This document shows, piece by piece, positions 8,845 to 18,327 of a DNA stretch of 63,532 nucleotides. A program made the translations under genes and the position numbers. The notes under the pieces were generated by a model. The model was given only the letters and a program-made list of their open reading frames with translations, was not told where the DNA came from and did no database searches. Position 1 is the first letter of the stretch. The number at the start of each line of letters is the position of its first letter. Origin of the DNA: Acinetobacter sp. (lineage in GTDB: Bacteria > Pseudomonadota > Gammaproteobacteria > Pseudomonadales > Moraxellaceae); contig JAITLL010000063.1 in NCBI GenBank assembly GCA_031277915.1, forward strand, positions 1 through 63,532, in the 5' to 3' direction.

Positions 8845-9092
8845 TGACAAATAGTATCCATACCAATGAGATGAGTGCTTTGTGTGATTGGCTTAAAGAG
8901 CAACGTATTACACAAAAATTAACTATGCGGGAATTATCAGAACGCCTAGGTAAGCCTCATTCATATGTACAAAAAGTTGAGCAAGGCGAACGGCGTTTAG
9001 ATGTCGTAGAATATATTTGGTACTGTACAGCTCTAAAGATTGATCCTCATGCTGGTGTGCAACTTGTCTTGGCAATAGTAAAAGATCAATAA
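8844..9092 (+). CDS. small XRE-family transcriptional regulator
   Basis: An 82-residue single-domain helix-turn-helix protein (LKEQRITQKLTMRELSERLG, PHSYVQKVEQGERRL). Its length is typical of small repressors of mobile elements. There is no ribosome site at normal distance because the perfect palindrome TTGTACC/GGTACAA occupies the space up to the ATG. It is the last gene before the right attachment site and points towards it. Confidence 0.85.
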   Translation: MTNSIHTNEMSALCDWLKEQRITQKLTMRELSERLGKPHSYVQKVEQGERRLDVVEYIWYCTALKIDPHAGVQLVLAIVKDQ

Positions 9093-9316
9093 ATTTATCC
9101 TTTTAAGAGATTTTGTCTTGTATCGCATGGTATATCATTAGTTTTATATTTAATTTATTCTAAAAATTAATGGTTTAAATTTTATTTCGTCAGTGGGTTG
9201 ATGGAATTGAACAGGACTTTAATAAGAATATTTATGTATAGTCTGGTGTATAGTTGTTAAATTATAACTAATTATAATTGTTTTAAATCAATTGTTTATA
9301 TATGTTGGTAAGTAGA

Positions 9317-9331
9317 CGCCATCCCACCAAA
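9317..9331 (+). repeat. attR-like site closing the ssrA element
   Basis: CGCCATCCCACCAAA matches the ssrA end at 257-272 except for one deleted T. It lies 11 bp before a terminator that looks like the original ssrA terminator. The segment 9093-9316 between the XRE gene and this site is AT-rich and holds no gene that I can see. Confidence 0.55.
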
Positions 9332-9341
9332 ATTCGTGAAA

Positions 9342-9371
9342 AACCCTGAAACGAAAGTTTCGGGGTTTTTT
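9342..9371 (+). terminator. displaced native ssrA terminator
   Basis: An 11-bp stem AACCCTGAAAC / GTTTCGGGGTT closed by a GAAA tetraloop and followed by a T tract. No plus-strand gene ends here. Its position right after the attR-like site suggests it ended ssrA transcripts before the element inserted. Confidence 0.65.
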
Positions 9372-9387
9372 CTTTTTAAGATTCAAA

Positions 9388-12300
9388 TTATTAAATCATC
9401 TATGCGATGAGCAACAGCGTGGATCGGCTCAATTGATCTAGCTTTCTTTTCTAAATCATCTATGCGATGACGAACAAGACATCAATTTTCTTAAGGCCTG
9501 TAATTTTTTTCTAAATCATCTATGCGATGACGAACGAATTTTTTAGGGCTTCCAAACGGTCATTGTATTTCTAAATCATCTATGCGATGACGAACGTGGG
9601 TCCTTTGGATCAGTCGGCGGATTTGTTTTTCTAAATCATCTATGCGATGACGAACAAGTGTAAATAACAGATTTGCTGGCTTTTGGGTTTCTAAATCATC
9701 TATGCGATGACGAACTGGGTAGCAGCTTAGGTTCGAATAGAAACTCTTTTCTAAATCATCTATGCGATGACGAACTTGGGCGTAGAAACGGCGTTAAAAC
9801 ATTTAATTTTCTAAATCATCTATGCGATGACGAACGACCTTTACCGTCTGTAATTTTTGTGCCTGCTTTTCTAAATCATCTATGCGATGACGAACGAGCC
9901 AAGCAACTGAGCGGCTTGCATTTGGGTTTTCTAAATCATCTATGCGATGACGAACTTTTAGCTTATGCTGGCGCTTAAACCAAAGTTTTTCTAAATCATC
10001 TATGCGATGACGAACAATCAGCATCAAATTGCTGAGGATTTTGTATATTTCTAAATCATCTATGCGATGACGAACAACAAGAGTTGCAGTAAATGTCGTA
10101 TAAGATGTTTCTAAATCATCTATGCGATGACGAACATGAGGAACTTGATTTCGGTAATCAGAAAGCATTTCTAAATCATCTATGCGATGACGAACGTTCC
10201 AGTACTCCCGCAGCACTATGTTGCATGTTTCTAAATCATCTATGCGATGACGAACTTCCAAAAGAAAGCTTGGTTGCAAACCTAGATTTTCTAAATCATC
10301 TATGCGATGACGAACGTCTGGCTCATGACTGAAATCTACCTTCACACTTTCTAAATCATCTATGCGATGACGAACCAAATTACTTCTCTTTGTCACTGGT
10401 GCACTATTTTCTAAATCATCTATGCGATGACGAACGTCTAGCCTTATCAGCTAAAGTCATATTTGAATTTCTAAATCATCTATGCGATGACGAACCCGTT
10501 GATGGTATTTATGGTTCAGCTACGTTATTTCTAAATCATCTATGCGATGACGAACTTGATCTTTACAAGCTCAAAGCGGTCAATATATTTCTAAATCATC
10601 TATGCGATGACGAACGTAAAGATGCATATAAAGCTGCGCTGCCAACATTTCTAAATCATCTATGCGATGACGAACGGTTTAGATCTTCTAATTCACGACA
10701 ATCATTATTTCTAAATCATCTATGCGATGACGAACGGATCGGTTTCACCTTCCCAAGAGAAACCTGCATTTCTAAATCATCTATGCGATGACGAACCTTT
10801 TTGTTTAATTAAAACCGTGACCCGACACTTTCTAAATCATCTATGCGATGACGAACTCAACAAGGCCATGATGCGTTGTCTGGTTAAATTTCTAAATCAT
10901 CTATGCGATGACGAACTGTGATCCATTCGATATTCCTGATCATTGGATTTTCTAAATCATCTATGCGATGACGAACGTTACCGCCCACCTGTTTTAAAAA
11001 CCGAAAGTTTTCTAAATCATCTATGCGATGACGAACATAACCCCACTCCACCATCGTCATTTCAATATTTTCTAAATCATCTATGCGATGACGAACTTGG
11101 GTGTTTGGGTTTAGATATCTCGCTACTTTTTCTAAATCATCTATGCGATGACGAACGTCTTGACGTTTTGACAAACGTTGACCTGTTCTTTCTAAATCAT
11201 CTATGCGATGACGAACATTATGGGAAAGTCTCTCCACATTTCTGGACTTTTCTAAATCATCTATGCGATGACGAACTCGTTACCCGCATTATTACCCGTT
11301 TTTTTCGATTTCTAAATCATCTATGCGATGACGAACCGCAGCAGCTTTACCGAGAACTATATGAATTATTTCTAAATCATCTATGCGATGACGAACGGAT
11401 GTGTTTAAGCGCCAAGATGTTCAAGATCTTTCTAAATCATCTATGCGATGACGAACTTGGGAATGTTGCGAAATGAGCGCCCTTGTAATTTCTAAATCAT
11501 CTATGCGATGACGAACTGAAAATCAGGGAAAATATGACTCAGCTAAAATTTCTAAATCATCTATGCGATGACGAACGATGTGATTGTTAAATCTTTGCTT
11601 AAAGCTGGTTTCTAAATCATCTATGCGATGACGAACCTGTGACTTTGACTATCAAGCCCAATGGTCGTTTTCTAAATCATCTATGCGATGACGAACCATT
11701 AAGCCATGAGGATACTGGCATTATTACTTTTCTAAATCATCTATGCGATGACGAACTACCTGTGTTGCTAGAGGAACTATGTGCTCAATTTCTAAATCAT
11801 CTATGCGATGACGAACAATTTTATTTCTCTGTTGCTAATTCAATGGCTTTTCTAAATCATCTATGCGATGACGAACGTATGTCTCAAAGAAAAACTTCAC
11901 TGGATTATTTTCTAAATCATCTATGCGATGACGAACCCGAAGTTTAAAAACCGTGGTGATGTAATTAGTTTCTAAATCATCTATGCGATGACGAACTGAT
12001 TGATATTTTGTACCATTTGCTTGAGGTTTTTCTAAATCATCTATGCGATGACGAACGTCTTTCTTAAATAATCGCACAACACCTTGAGTTTCTAAATCAT
12101 CTATGCGATGACGAACTTTGAAGCCTTCAATGATGCTTATAACGCAATTTTCTAAATCATCTATGCGATGACGAACGTTCCCGTTTAAGCTGAGCCATTA
12201 ATTCTTGATTTCTAAATCATCTATGCGATGACGAACATCTGCTGTGTACCAACTGGTGGCAACTGGTCTTTCTAAATCATCTATGCGATGACGAACATGA

Positions 12301-12536
12301 AATGTGGCGTTATGCCATGAACCTTTAATTTCTAAATCATCTATGCGATGACGAACACCCGTACAGCTCAGGTCATCATGGACACAATTTTCTAAATCAT
12401 CTATGCGATGACGAACGCCAATTAAATGATTTGTGTATTTGTGATTTTTTTCTAAATCATCTATGCGATGACGAACTTAACACTGTCGAATGTTCAACGT
12501 TTCGGGTTTTTCTAAATCATCTATGCGATGACGAAC
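9388..12536 (-). CRISPR. CRISPR1, type I-F array, 53 repeats / 52 spacers
   Basis: 28-bp repeats recur every 60 bp with 32-bp spacers. One spacer (10736-10768) is 33 bp and shifts the register. On the minus strand the repeat begins GTTCGTCATCGCATAGATGA and ends TTTAGAAA, giving a 5-bp stem TCATC/GATGA around loop GCATA. The repeat at 9388-9415 is degenerate at both ends, marking the leader-distal, oldest end; the other 52 repeats look identical. The transcript runs on the minus strand from the leader beside cas1 towards the ssrA terminator. No duplicate spacers were noticed by eye. Confidence 0.98.
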
Positions 12537-12633
12537 TAGAGTTAAGTTAAAACAAAACTCTTAAAATCAATTATATAAGTTTTTAATGAGTGAAAATACT
12601 TCGTTATGATGTACTTGGGTTAAATGCATGATT
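12537..12633 (-). promoter_or_regulatory. leader of CRISPR1
   Basis: AT-rich sequence between the newest repeat and the end of cas1. Its repeat-proximal 28 bp (12537-12564) match the equivalent 28 bp of the second array's leader (17608-17635) at 26 positions. The conserved block starts TTAAGAGTTTTGTTTT and ends CTCTA against the repeat. This should contain the integration-guiding leader end. Confidence 0.75.
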
Positions 12634-13587
12634 TTATTTGATTTTACTACATATGTCAGTAATGAAACTAAACATGTAATCTAAAATATCTTGGTCTTGG
12701 CATGTTTCAATAAGCTGCATTCGGAATTCTTTTTGATTTAATCCTTTTGCTGCACATGTAAAAGCGATTGGCATCACAAAAGCATCTTTAACCAGATCGG
12801 CTAGGTCAAAGACTAGGCCTCCGCGACGTGTTTTACCATGCAAAATAGGGAGGGCAAAGCTAATTCCCATTCCATTTAAAGCAACTGCTGCATAGCCATA
12901 GGCAATATAGTTTCCATGATCGAGGTAGCTGTTGGCTATATCAGCAATAGTGTCATGAGAGTTTTTTCCTTCATCACGAATAAACTCAACTCCAAAGCCT
13001 TTAGCAAGTTGCTTGTATAATGTTTTGGCCCAACGTCCTTCGGCTGCAAGTAATTCTTGTTGACTTTCGGAGCGATCAATATCTTGTTTGAACGTATTTA
13101 AAGCATTTTCATCAATATAAATACCAGATTGAATCAAAACAAAATTCTTTTTCCATGATTGTGATACGAGGGCAATACGTTCAAGTAATAATATTTTTGC
13201 CATGAGTAAGCGTGCGTCATCTTCTAACCATGCTCTCATCCAAATTTGCATATATTCAGTAGGGCGGTATTCACTTTGGGGCGCTAAAAATGTTAAGTCT
13301 AATGATGAAAATAAAGGGGAACCGCCAGAACCGCAAAACCCAACCATGACATTAGATTCCGCTAAGCGTCTGGCAGCCGCATCTGTTAATGAGCTGCCTT
13401 TGCCAAGTAGTAAAAAGGCGGTGTTTTTCTCTGGAATATTATAAAAATATTCCACAGGTTGTGAGTTCTCCGTCAAGTAAACAATTCGATCATCTTTTAA
13501 AACGACACGAACTCTTTCGAGATAAAATACGCAGGCACGCTTTGAAAGCATAAGTGGGCGGCTGCGTTCTTGACGGAGTTGACTCAT
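12634..13587 (-). CDS. cas1: type I-F CRISPR integrase Cas1
   Basis: A 317-residue Cas1, the catalytic subunit of the spacer-acquisition complex, which in type I-F works with the Cas2-Cas3 fusion. The N-terminal beta domain includes RACVFYLERVRVVLKDDRIVYLTE. The catalytic helical domain includes the LLLERIALVSQSWKK and SYLDHGNYIAYGYAAVALNGMGI segments with the family's His. It is the last gene of the minus-strand cas block, 11 bp after cas6f, and abuts the CRISPR1 leader. In the usual I-F order cas1 comes first, directly before cas3, so its place here is rearranged. Confidence 0.93.
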   Translation of the reverse strand: MSQLRQERSRPLMLSKRACVFYLERVRVVLKDDRIVYLTENSQPVEYFYNIPEKNTAFLLLGKGSSLTDAAARRLAESNVMVGFCGSGGSPLFSSLDLTFLAPQSEYRPTEYMQIWMRAWLEDDARLLMAKILLLERIALVSQSWKKNFVLIQSGIYIDENALNTFKQDIDRSESQQELLAAEGRWAKTLYKQLAKGFGVEFIRDEGKNSHDTIADIANSYLDHGNYIAYGYAAVALNGMGISFALPILHGKTRRGGLVFDLADLVKDAFVMPIAFTCAAKGLNQKEFRMQLIETCQDQDILDYMFSFITDICSKIK

Positions 13588-13598
13588 ATTATATTTCC

Positions 13599-14210
13599 TT
13601 AAAAGACGGGTAGGGCAAAAGGACTTTCCTTACGGGCAAGCCCATAGCTATCTGGCAGTCCGTATCCCGCGTTTTCGCTGTCCTGCACATCAATAATGAC
13701 TGTAAAACCATGACCTGTACTGCTGACCACCTGAAAGAAGGGCATTCCTTTGGCAGTTTTTAAGCGTCTATCTCTTAAAGGTTCATTTTGATGAGAAAGC
13801 TTTGTGCGTTCGGCTTTCTGAGTTGGAATACGAAACTTTCGATAACTTTTCCAACCAGAAATTTTGGCAGCAGGAACAGGGATTGCGACACCCAAAACGG
13901 TATAATCGCGAATTTTCCAGTGTCCTTTAATTGCCTCGATTAGCTCATCTAACTCATCCTGTTTTTCTGCAAAAATTCGCAAAATATCAAAGTTAGGTTT
14001 AGCTGAACGACCATGTTTTTTTTCAAACTGTTCCTGCTTCGCTTTCAATTTATCGGATATCTCCAACGCAAGAGCATAATGCGCAGGCAATTTCCGAAAT
14101 GCACCATGAATGACGGTGTAAATTTGATTACGAATATGACCAAGTTTTAAATCCGTATCATCAGATGATTCAATAACACGGATATCCAGATAGTAATTGG
14201 CATCCATCAT
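13599..14210 (-). CDS. cas6f: type I-F crRNA endonuclease Cas6f (Csy4)
   Basis: A 203-residue Csy4. It cuts the pre-crRNA at the 3' side of the repeat stem and stays on the crRNA as part of the Csy complex. It starts MMDANYYLDIRVIES, with the likely catalytic His in IHGAFRKL, and has the arginine-rich helix KLSHQNEPLRDRRLKTAKGMPFF used for RNA-stem recognition. Its ATG overlaps the csy3 stop by one base (TAATG), so it is translationally coupled. The length is slightly above the typical 187 residues. Confidence 0.93.
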   Translation of the reverse strand: MMDANYYLDIRVIESSDDTDLKLGHIRNQIYTVIHGAFRKLPAHYALALEISDKLKAKQEQFEKKHGRSAKPNFDILRIFAEKQDELDELIEAIKGHWKIRDYTVLGVAIPVPAAKISGWKSYRKFRIPTQKAERTKLSHQNEPLRDRRLKTAKGMPFFQVVSSTGHGFTVIIDVQDSENAGYGLPDSYGLARKESPFALPVF

Positions 14211-15271
14211 TATTCACCCTCGGAGTACACGCCACCACGAATTAAACATGCAATCAGGAACATGCCTTTATCGCTATTTACATCTAGTTCATCAATTTCT
14301 TTTAAAATATCGAATGCAGAAACTTTGTCTTTACCTACGCGATAGAAAATCTGACCTTCTAAGTTTGCACCGTTAGGCTCTACTGCAATTGGTTTTTCAT
14401 CGTTTTCTTTAAATAGTGGATACCAAGTATCAATTGTTCTTAGTGCATTTCCGATTTTTTGGTCACGTAATGCGGCTTGACCTAGATATTGGTTGTCATT
14501 TGCTTTGTGGTCTGGCTTTTTCGGTGTTAATTGATATAGAGATCGAGAGAAACCTTTTGGTTTATCTTCTAAGTAATTCTGAGATGGGAAAACTTCTACA
14601 CCACCCATTCCAAAGTCAACAATCGCTTCAATATGCAATGCTGCACTTGTGGATTCGCCAGTAATTCCTTTTAACAAAATGTCTGCTAGTTTTTGTTCTT
14701 GTTCAGACGGTTGATCAAAACTCTTAAGGTTATAAGAAAGAGCATCAAAGCTAAATGTTTCAGGGTAGTCTTGAGCAGTCACTTGAATGGTAATACTTTC
14801 AGCGACAATACGGTTACGCCATAACCAGCGGCCATTCACGATATTACGTACATAACGACGCACAACTTCTTTAAGTCCATCGCTTTCTTTGGCGCGATTT
14901 ACAAAATTTAAGAAAGCTTGGCGGAAATTATATTCTTCGGTTTTATCGGCACCAGCTTTAGAAGCACTTGCAAATAGTACATAGCTCAAGTCAATAAAAC
15001 GGAAATCCCATTTCACCAAAAGTTTCGCTTTAGGTTGTAATTTTGCAGATTCAGTAAGCTGGATATTAGTGACTTCACGAGCTAGTGAATTACCTGTTGC
15101 AGCCCCTTTTTCTTTGTTACCTGCTACGTTTTGAGTTCCTCGAATACCGTGATACATCACATGTAAAGGTTCTTGTTTGCCATCTTCAAATAAATTAAAA
15201 AAAGCCCCATCACTCACCACTGTACCACGTTGTAAAGAAAGGCTACCTGGTAATTTCTTAAAAATTGTCAT
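14210..15271 (-). CDS. csy3: type I-F Cascade backbone protein Csy3 (Cas7f)
   Basis: A 353-residue Csy3, present in six copies along the crRNA in the type I-F surveillance complex. The start MTIFKKLPGSLSLQRGTVVSDGAFF and the segment RYVRNIVNGRWLWRNRI are characteristic. It lies 29 bp after csy2 and is coupled to cas6f. Length and features match a functional protein. Confidence 0.95.
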   Translation of the reverse strand: MTIFKKLPGSLSLQRGTVVSDGAFFNLFEDGKQEPLHVMYHGIRGTQNVAGNKEKGAATGNSLAREVTNIQLTESAKLQPKAKLLVKWDFRFIDLSYVLFASASKAGADKTEEYNFRQAFLNFVNRAKESDGLKEVVRRYVRNIVNGRWLWRNRIVAESITIQVTAQDYPETFSFDALSYNLKSFDQPSEQEQKLADILLKGITGESTSAALHIEAIVDFGMGGVEVFPSQNYLEDKPKGFSRSLYQLTPKKPDHKANDNQYLGQAALRDQKIGNALRTIDTWYPLFKENDEKPIAVEPNGANLEGQIFYRVGKDKVSAFDILKEIDELDVNSDKGMFLIACLIRGGVYSEGE

Positions 15272-15300
15272 GTGAAAAATTCCTTATGTTTAAAAGTGAG

Positions 15301-16194
15301 TTATGCATTAATGTAATTTTGTTTTAAAAGAAAAATGTCGTCTTGCGGCCAGTGGTAGGTCCACAATAATTTTTGCAAGTTATGCCAAGTGTCATCCTCA
15401 GCCTCAGTATTTCTCCTTAGAATCTCACCTAAAGAAAAATACTGAACAATGCCGGTAAGCGGTTCTGCATAGGCATGTGCTGTCGTTTCCTGATTTTGTG
15501 CTTGGCGAATACCAGCTCGTTGGTCTGTGGGTGGCTCAAGTAGGGCATAACCCAAATTAGTTGCCGATATCCAACTTAAATTTTGGTCATTAAAGAACGT
15601 TCTAAGCGCATCTGCTTTTAATGCCAATAGTTGGGTAAATGCTTGAACACGATTAATTTGTTTACGTTGCTGATATTCAATAAGCAAATCTTGTCGATCT
15701 AAAATGGCAAATCCAGTTTTGATTTTCTTTAAGGCAGTTTCTAATTCATTTTCAGCATGTGTCGTAATTTCTAAAAACTCGATAATTTGTCCGCCAGCAA
15801 AACGGCTACGTTTCAGTATATTTGTTAGTTTTTCTGGACTAATGCGAGAGCTAGAAAATTTGATAACAAGGCTAAACTCTAAATGACAAGATGCGGTTGG
15901 TTGTAAAGACAATATTGGACGTTTGGCTGATTTTTTACCAATATAATCTTGCATATTTATATATGTTGCAGCTCTGCGTTGAGCAGGTGTAAAGCGCCCA
16001 TAGGCTTGCCCACCTAAACGTTGTTGGTCATGATGAATATAAATAATGCCTTCTTCTTTAGTACCTAATTGTCTTGCCAAATGATGTGCAAACATATTGG
16101 CTGCAAACAAAGGTACTCCACCTAATAAAACGCCATTGGTTTGCATATTTGCATTTTGTACTCGCATACGAGGAATAACGACATAACGACTCAT
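15301..16194 (-). CDS. csy2: type I-F Cascade subunit Csy2 (Cas5f)
   Basis: A 297-residue Csy2, which with Csy1 holds the 5' handle of the crRNA and takes part in PAM recognition. The start YVVIPRMRVQNANMQTNGVLL and the segment RFAGGQIIEF fit the family. Its ATG overlaps the end of csy1 by 4 bp. No frameshift or truncation is seen. Confidence 0.93.
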   Translation of the reverse strand: MSRYVVIPRMRVQNANMQTNGVLLGGVPLFAANMFAHHLARQLGTKEEGIIYIHHDQQRLGGQAYGRFTPAQRRAATYINMQDYIGKKSAKRPILSLQPTASCHLEFSLVIKFSSSRISPEKLTNILKRSRFAGGQIIEFLEITTHAENELETALKKIKTGFAILDRQDLLIEYQQRKQINRVQAFTQLLALKADALRTFFNDQNLSWISATNLGYALLEPPTDQRAGIRQAQNQETTAHAYAEPLTGIVQYFSLGEILRRNTEAEDDTWHNLQKLLWTYHWPQDDIFLLKQNYINA

Positions 16195-17354
16195 CGAACA
16201 ATCTCCCGTAAGCGGCGGGCGATATAACCTTCTGAATTGCTATCTAGGCTAATCGTTACAGTTTCATTATTTATTTCTATATCAAAAGTTTCATTGGTGA
16301 TTTTTCTAGCAAGATAATCAGAGAACTTTATTCTCCAGTTATCATCTCTTAGTTCTGGATCAATCAAACCTTGTAAAACAAACGAAAGGCTCGGATGAAC
16401 CCAGAATGAAGGGCGTTCAATTTCTTCCATACTTGGTAGAATTGATTCAGCCTCTTCTAAAATATTTTTTTGGAAAGTCGCTTGTCTTAATACATCTTTA
16501 GCAAGGATATTCAGGAAAATAATTTCCTGATCTCGTACATCCCGATTAGTAGAAGGAGCGAAAATCTCGAGGTCATGCCAATTTTGAATAGTATTCGTTG
16601 CAGTAATAACAAGTTGGCGATTTAAAATTTCTGACCACTCTTTAATTGCTTCTTTTGCCCGTTTAGTTCCATTAAGCAGTTTTATTTTGCGGGATAGACG
16701 TATCGTAAATCCGTTATAGAAAATCGCTAATGCTTGGCGTACTTTTTCACTTGCTTGAGGAGCATCAACTGTAATAGGGCGTTGCATTGAACGAACGAGG
16801 CTTCCCACATTTTGTGGATTGGCTCCGCCTATGCCAAAAACAGCAGTTTGAATGCGGTTAAACTCACTGTCTTTTTCTTTGCGTAATTCATTTACAGCAT
16901 CAACTTCTTGGTTCACCAGATAATTTACACCAGCAGCAGTAAGTGGACTTACTGAAACGTATTTACCATTTTTTGGAATTAAAAGCTGGCGCATACGTAT
17001 ATCAATGTTTTCTGTACCTGCTTGATACGGCTCATTAAAAATAGATGAAATGGATGGCTTGAGCTGTTCCACTTGTTGTTGAAACTCAGCATCTTCTAAA
17101 TTGATCTCATTATCAATCATGGCAGCTTTTACGACTTTAAAAGTACTCGCATTTTTTGCATCGCCTTGATAATCAGTAGGAATAAGGAAGTCTTCATTTA
17201 ATAAAGTTCGAGCACTAAGATAGGGTAAATCAAGTGCTTGTTGCTTACTTAAACGAATTCCACCTTTTTCAATATTGGAATTAATCGTCTTTAAACTAAA
17301 GTGTACCGATTCTTCTAAAGCGTTTATAAAAATATCAGTTTGTGGTTCAGGCAT
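16191..17354 (-). CDS. csy1: type I-F Cascade large subunit Csy1 (Cas8f)
   Basis: A 387-residue Csy1, the subunit that recognises the protospacer-adjacent motif in target DNA. Segments GGANPQNVGSLV and PSFWVHPSLSF are typical of Cas8f. It is slightly shorter than the Pseudomonas protein. It is the first gene of the csy1-csy2-csy3-cas6f-cas1 unit, transcribed away from the second array. In the common I-F layout cas3 lies directly upstream on the same strand; here an array and a strand switch separate them. Confidence 0.92.
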   Translation of the reverse strand: MPEPQTDIFINALEESVHFSLKTINSNIEKGGIRLSKQQALDLPYLSARTLLNEDFLIPTDYQGDAKNASTFKVVKAAMIDNEINLEDAEFQQQVEQLKPSISSIFNEPYQAGTENIDIRMRQLLIPKNGKYVSVSPLTAAGVNYLVNQEVDAVNELRKEKDSEFNRIQTAVFGIGGANPQNVGSLVRSMQRPITVDAPQASEKVRQALAIFYNGFTIRLSRKIKLLNGTKRAKEAIKEWSEILNRQLVITATNTIQNWHDLEIFAPSTNRDVRDQEIIFLNILAKDVLRQATFQKNILEEAESILPSMEEIERPSFWVHPSLSFVLQGLIDPELRDDNWRIKFSDYLARKITNETFDIEINNETVTISLDSNSEGYIARRLREIVR

Positions 17355-17635
17355 TATCTTCCCCGTTTTTGTTATCTAGCCAATTTTTAACACATTATTT
17401 GAAAAATTAAAGTGTTGAAGCAGAGATATGCGACAAATTAAGTCGTAAAGACAATTGGATAAAAATATTATATGCTTCATAAATTTAGCCTAAGACGATT
17501 AGGTTATATTCTTAGAAAATTAGAAAAATTAATATAATTCAATAGATTACATTGTTGTTCTATTTTGAAGGTTTTTGATTCATTAAAACTTTATATTATT
17601 GTTTTTTTTAAGAGTTTTGTTTTTACTTAGCTCTA
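17355..17635. promoter_or_regulatory. divergent region: csy operon promoter and CRISPR2 leader
   Basis: 281 bp of AT-rich DNA between csy1 (minus) and the second array (plus). It must hold the promoter of the csy-cas1 unit on one strand and the CRISPR2 leader on the other. The last 28 bp (17608-17635) are nearly identical to the leader end of CRISPR1. I cannot assign the individual -35/-10 boxes with confidence. Confidence 0.65.
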
Positions 17636-18203
17636 GTTGTTCATCGTATAGATGATTTAGAAATTAAGGGCACAGCAGGCGGCGAGGCGATGCAGGTTGT
17701 TCATCGTATAGATGATTTAGAAACTCAAAACGTACTTCAAATGTACCTTCTTGGGGTTGTTCATCGTATAGATGATTTAGAAATTTAGCCGCAAGAGGAA
17801 CCATTAACCAAGAAGGTTGTTCATCGTATAGATGATTTAGAAAAGATTGAGGACATTTAGTCGGAGGATCAGGAAGTTGTTCATCGTATAGATGATTTAG
17901 AAATGCAGATCATGTAAGAGGGGAAGGAATACGAGGTTGTTCATCGTATAGATGATTTAGAAAATTGATAGCCAAATAGCGCCACAACGCTTAATGTTAT
18001 TCATCGTATAGATGATTTAGAAAAGAAATTGCAAGTGCAGCCATGCTGACAAATGGTTATTCATCGCATAGATGGTTTAGAAATCCACCTTGCAATTCGG
18101 CGAAATGTGGTTTTTGTTGTTCATCGCCTAGATGATTTAGAAACAATATTTCGGAGTTCCACAACGCCGCAGACGATTATTCATCGCCTAGATGATTTAA
18201 AAG
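17636..18203 (+). CRISPR. CRISPR2, 10 repeats, decaying towards cas2-3
   Basis: 28-bp repeats at 17636 and every 60 bp to 18176, with 32-bp spacers. Repeats 1-6 begin GTTGTTCATCGTATAGATGA and keep the TTTAGAAA end. Repeats 7-10 change progressively (GTTAT start, loops GCATA and GCCTA, final TTTAAAAG). A barely recognisable trace follows near 18236. The stem TCATC/GATGA is kept with loop GTATA, the loop most common in type I-F repeats, whereas CRISPR1 has GCATA. It is transcribed towards cas2-3, which starts 125 bp beyond. Confidence 0.95.
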
Positions 18204-18327
18204 AGTTTCTTTCAAAATTTAAGACGACGTATTTTGTCGTTAAAAGGCTGTATTAAGCTGATAAAAACTTTCTCTTTTTAAAACAAAATATTATATTTTT
18301 ATTATATTCGAAATTTAACAATAAACT

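Noticed and set aside
9673-12077. Long open frames on both strands with FLNHLCDDE or VRHRIDDLE repeated every 20 residues
   Set aside because: They are translations of the 28-bp CRISPR repeats; 60 is a multiple of three so the frame stays open. No ribosome sites or protein character.
18053-18256. Open frame of 67 codons upstream of cas2-3
   Set aside because: It is made of decayed CRISPR2 repeats and spacers, with a repeat-derived VHRLDDLE pattern.
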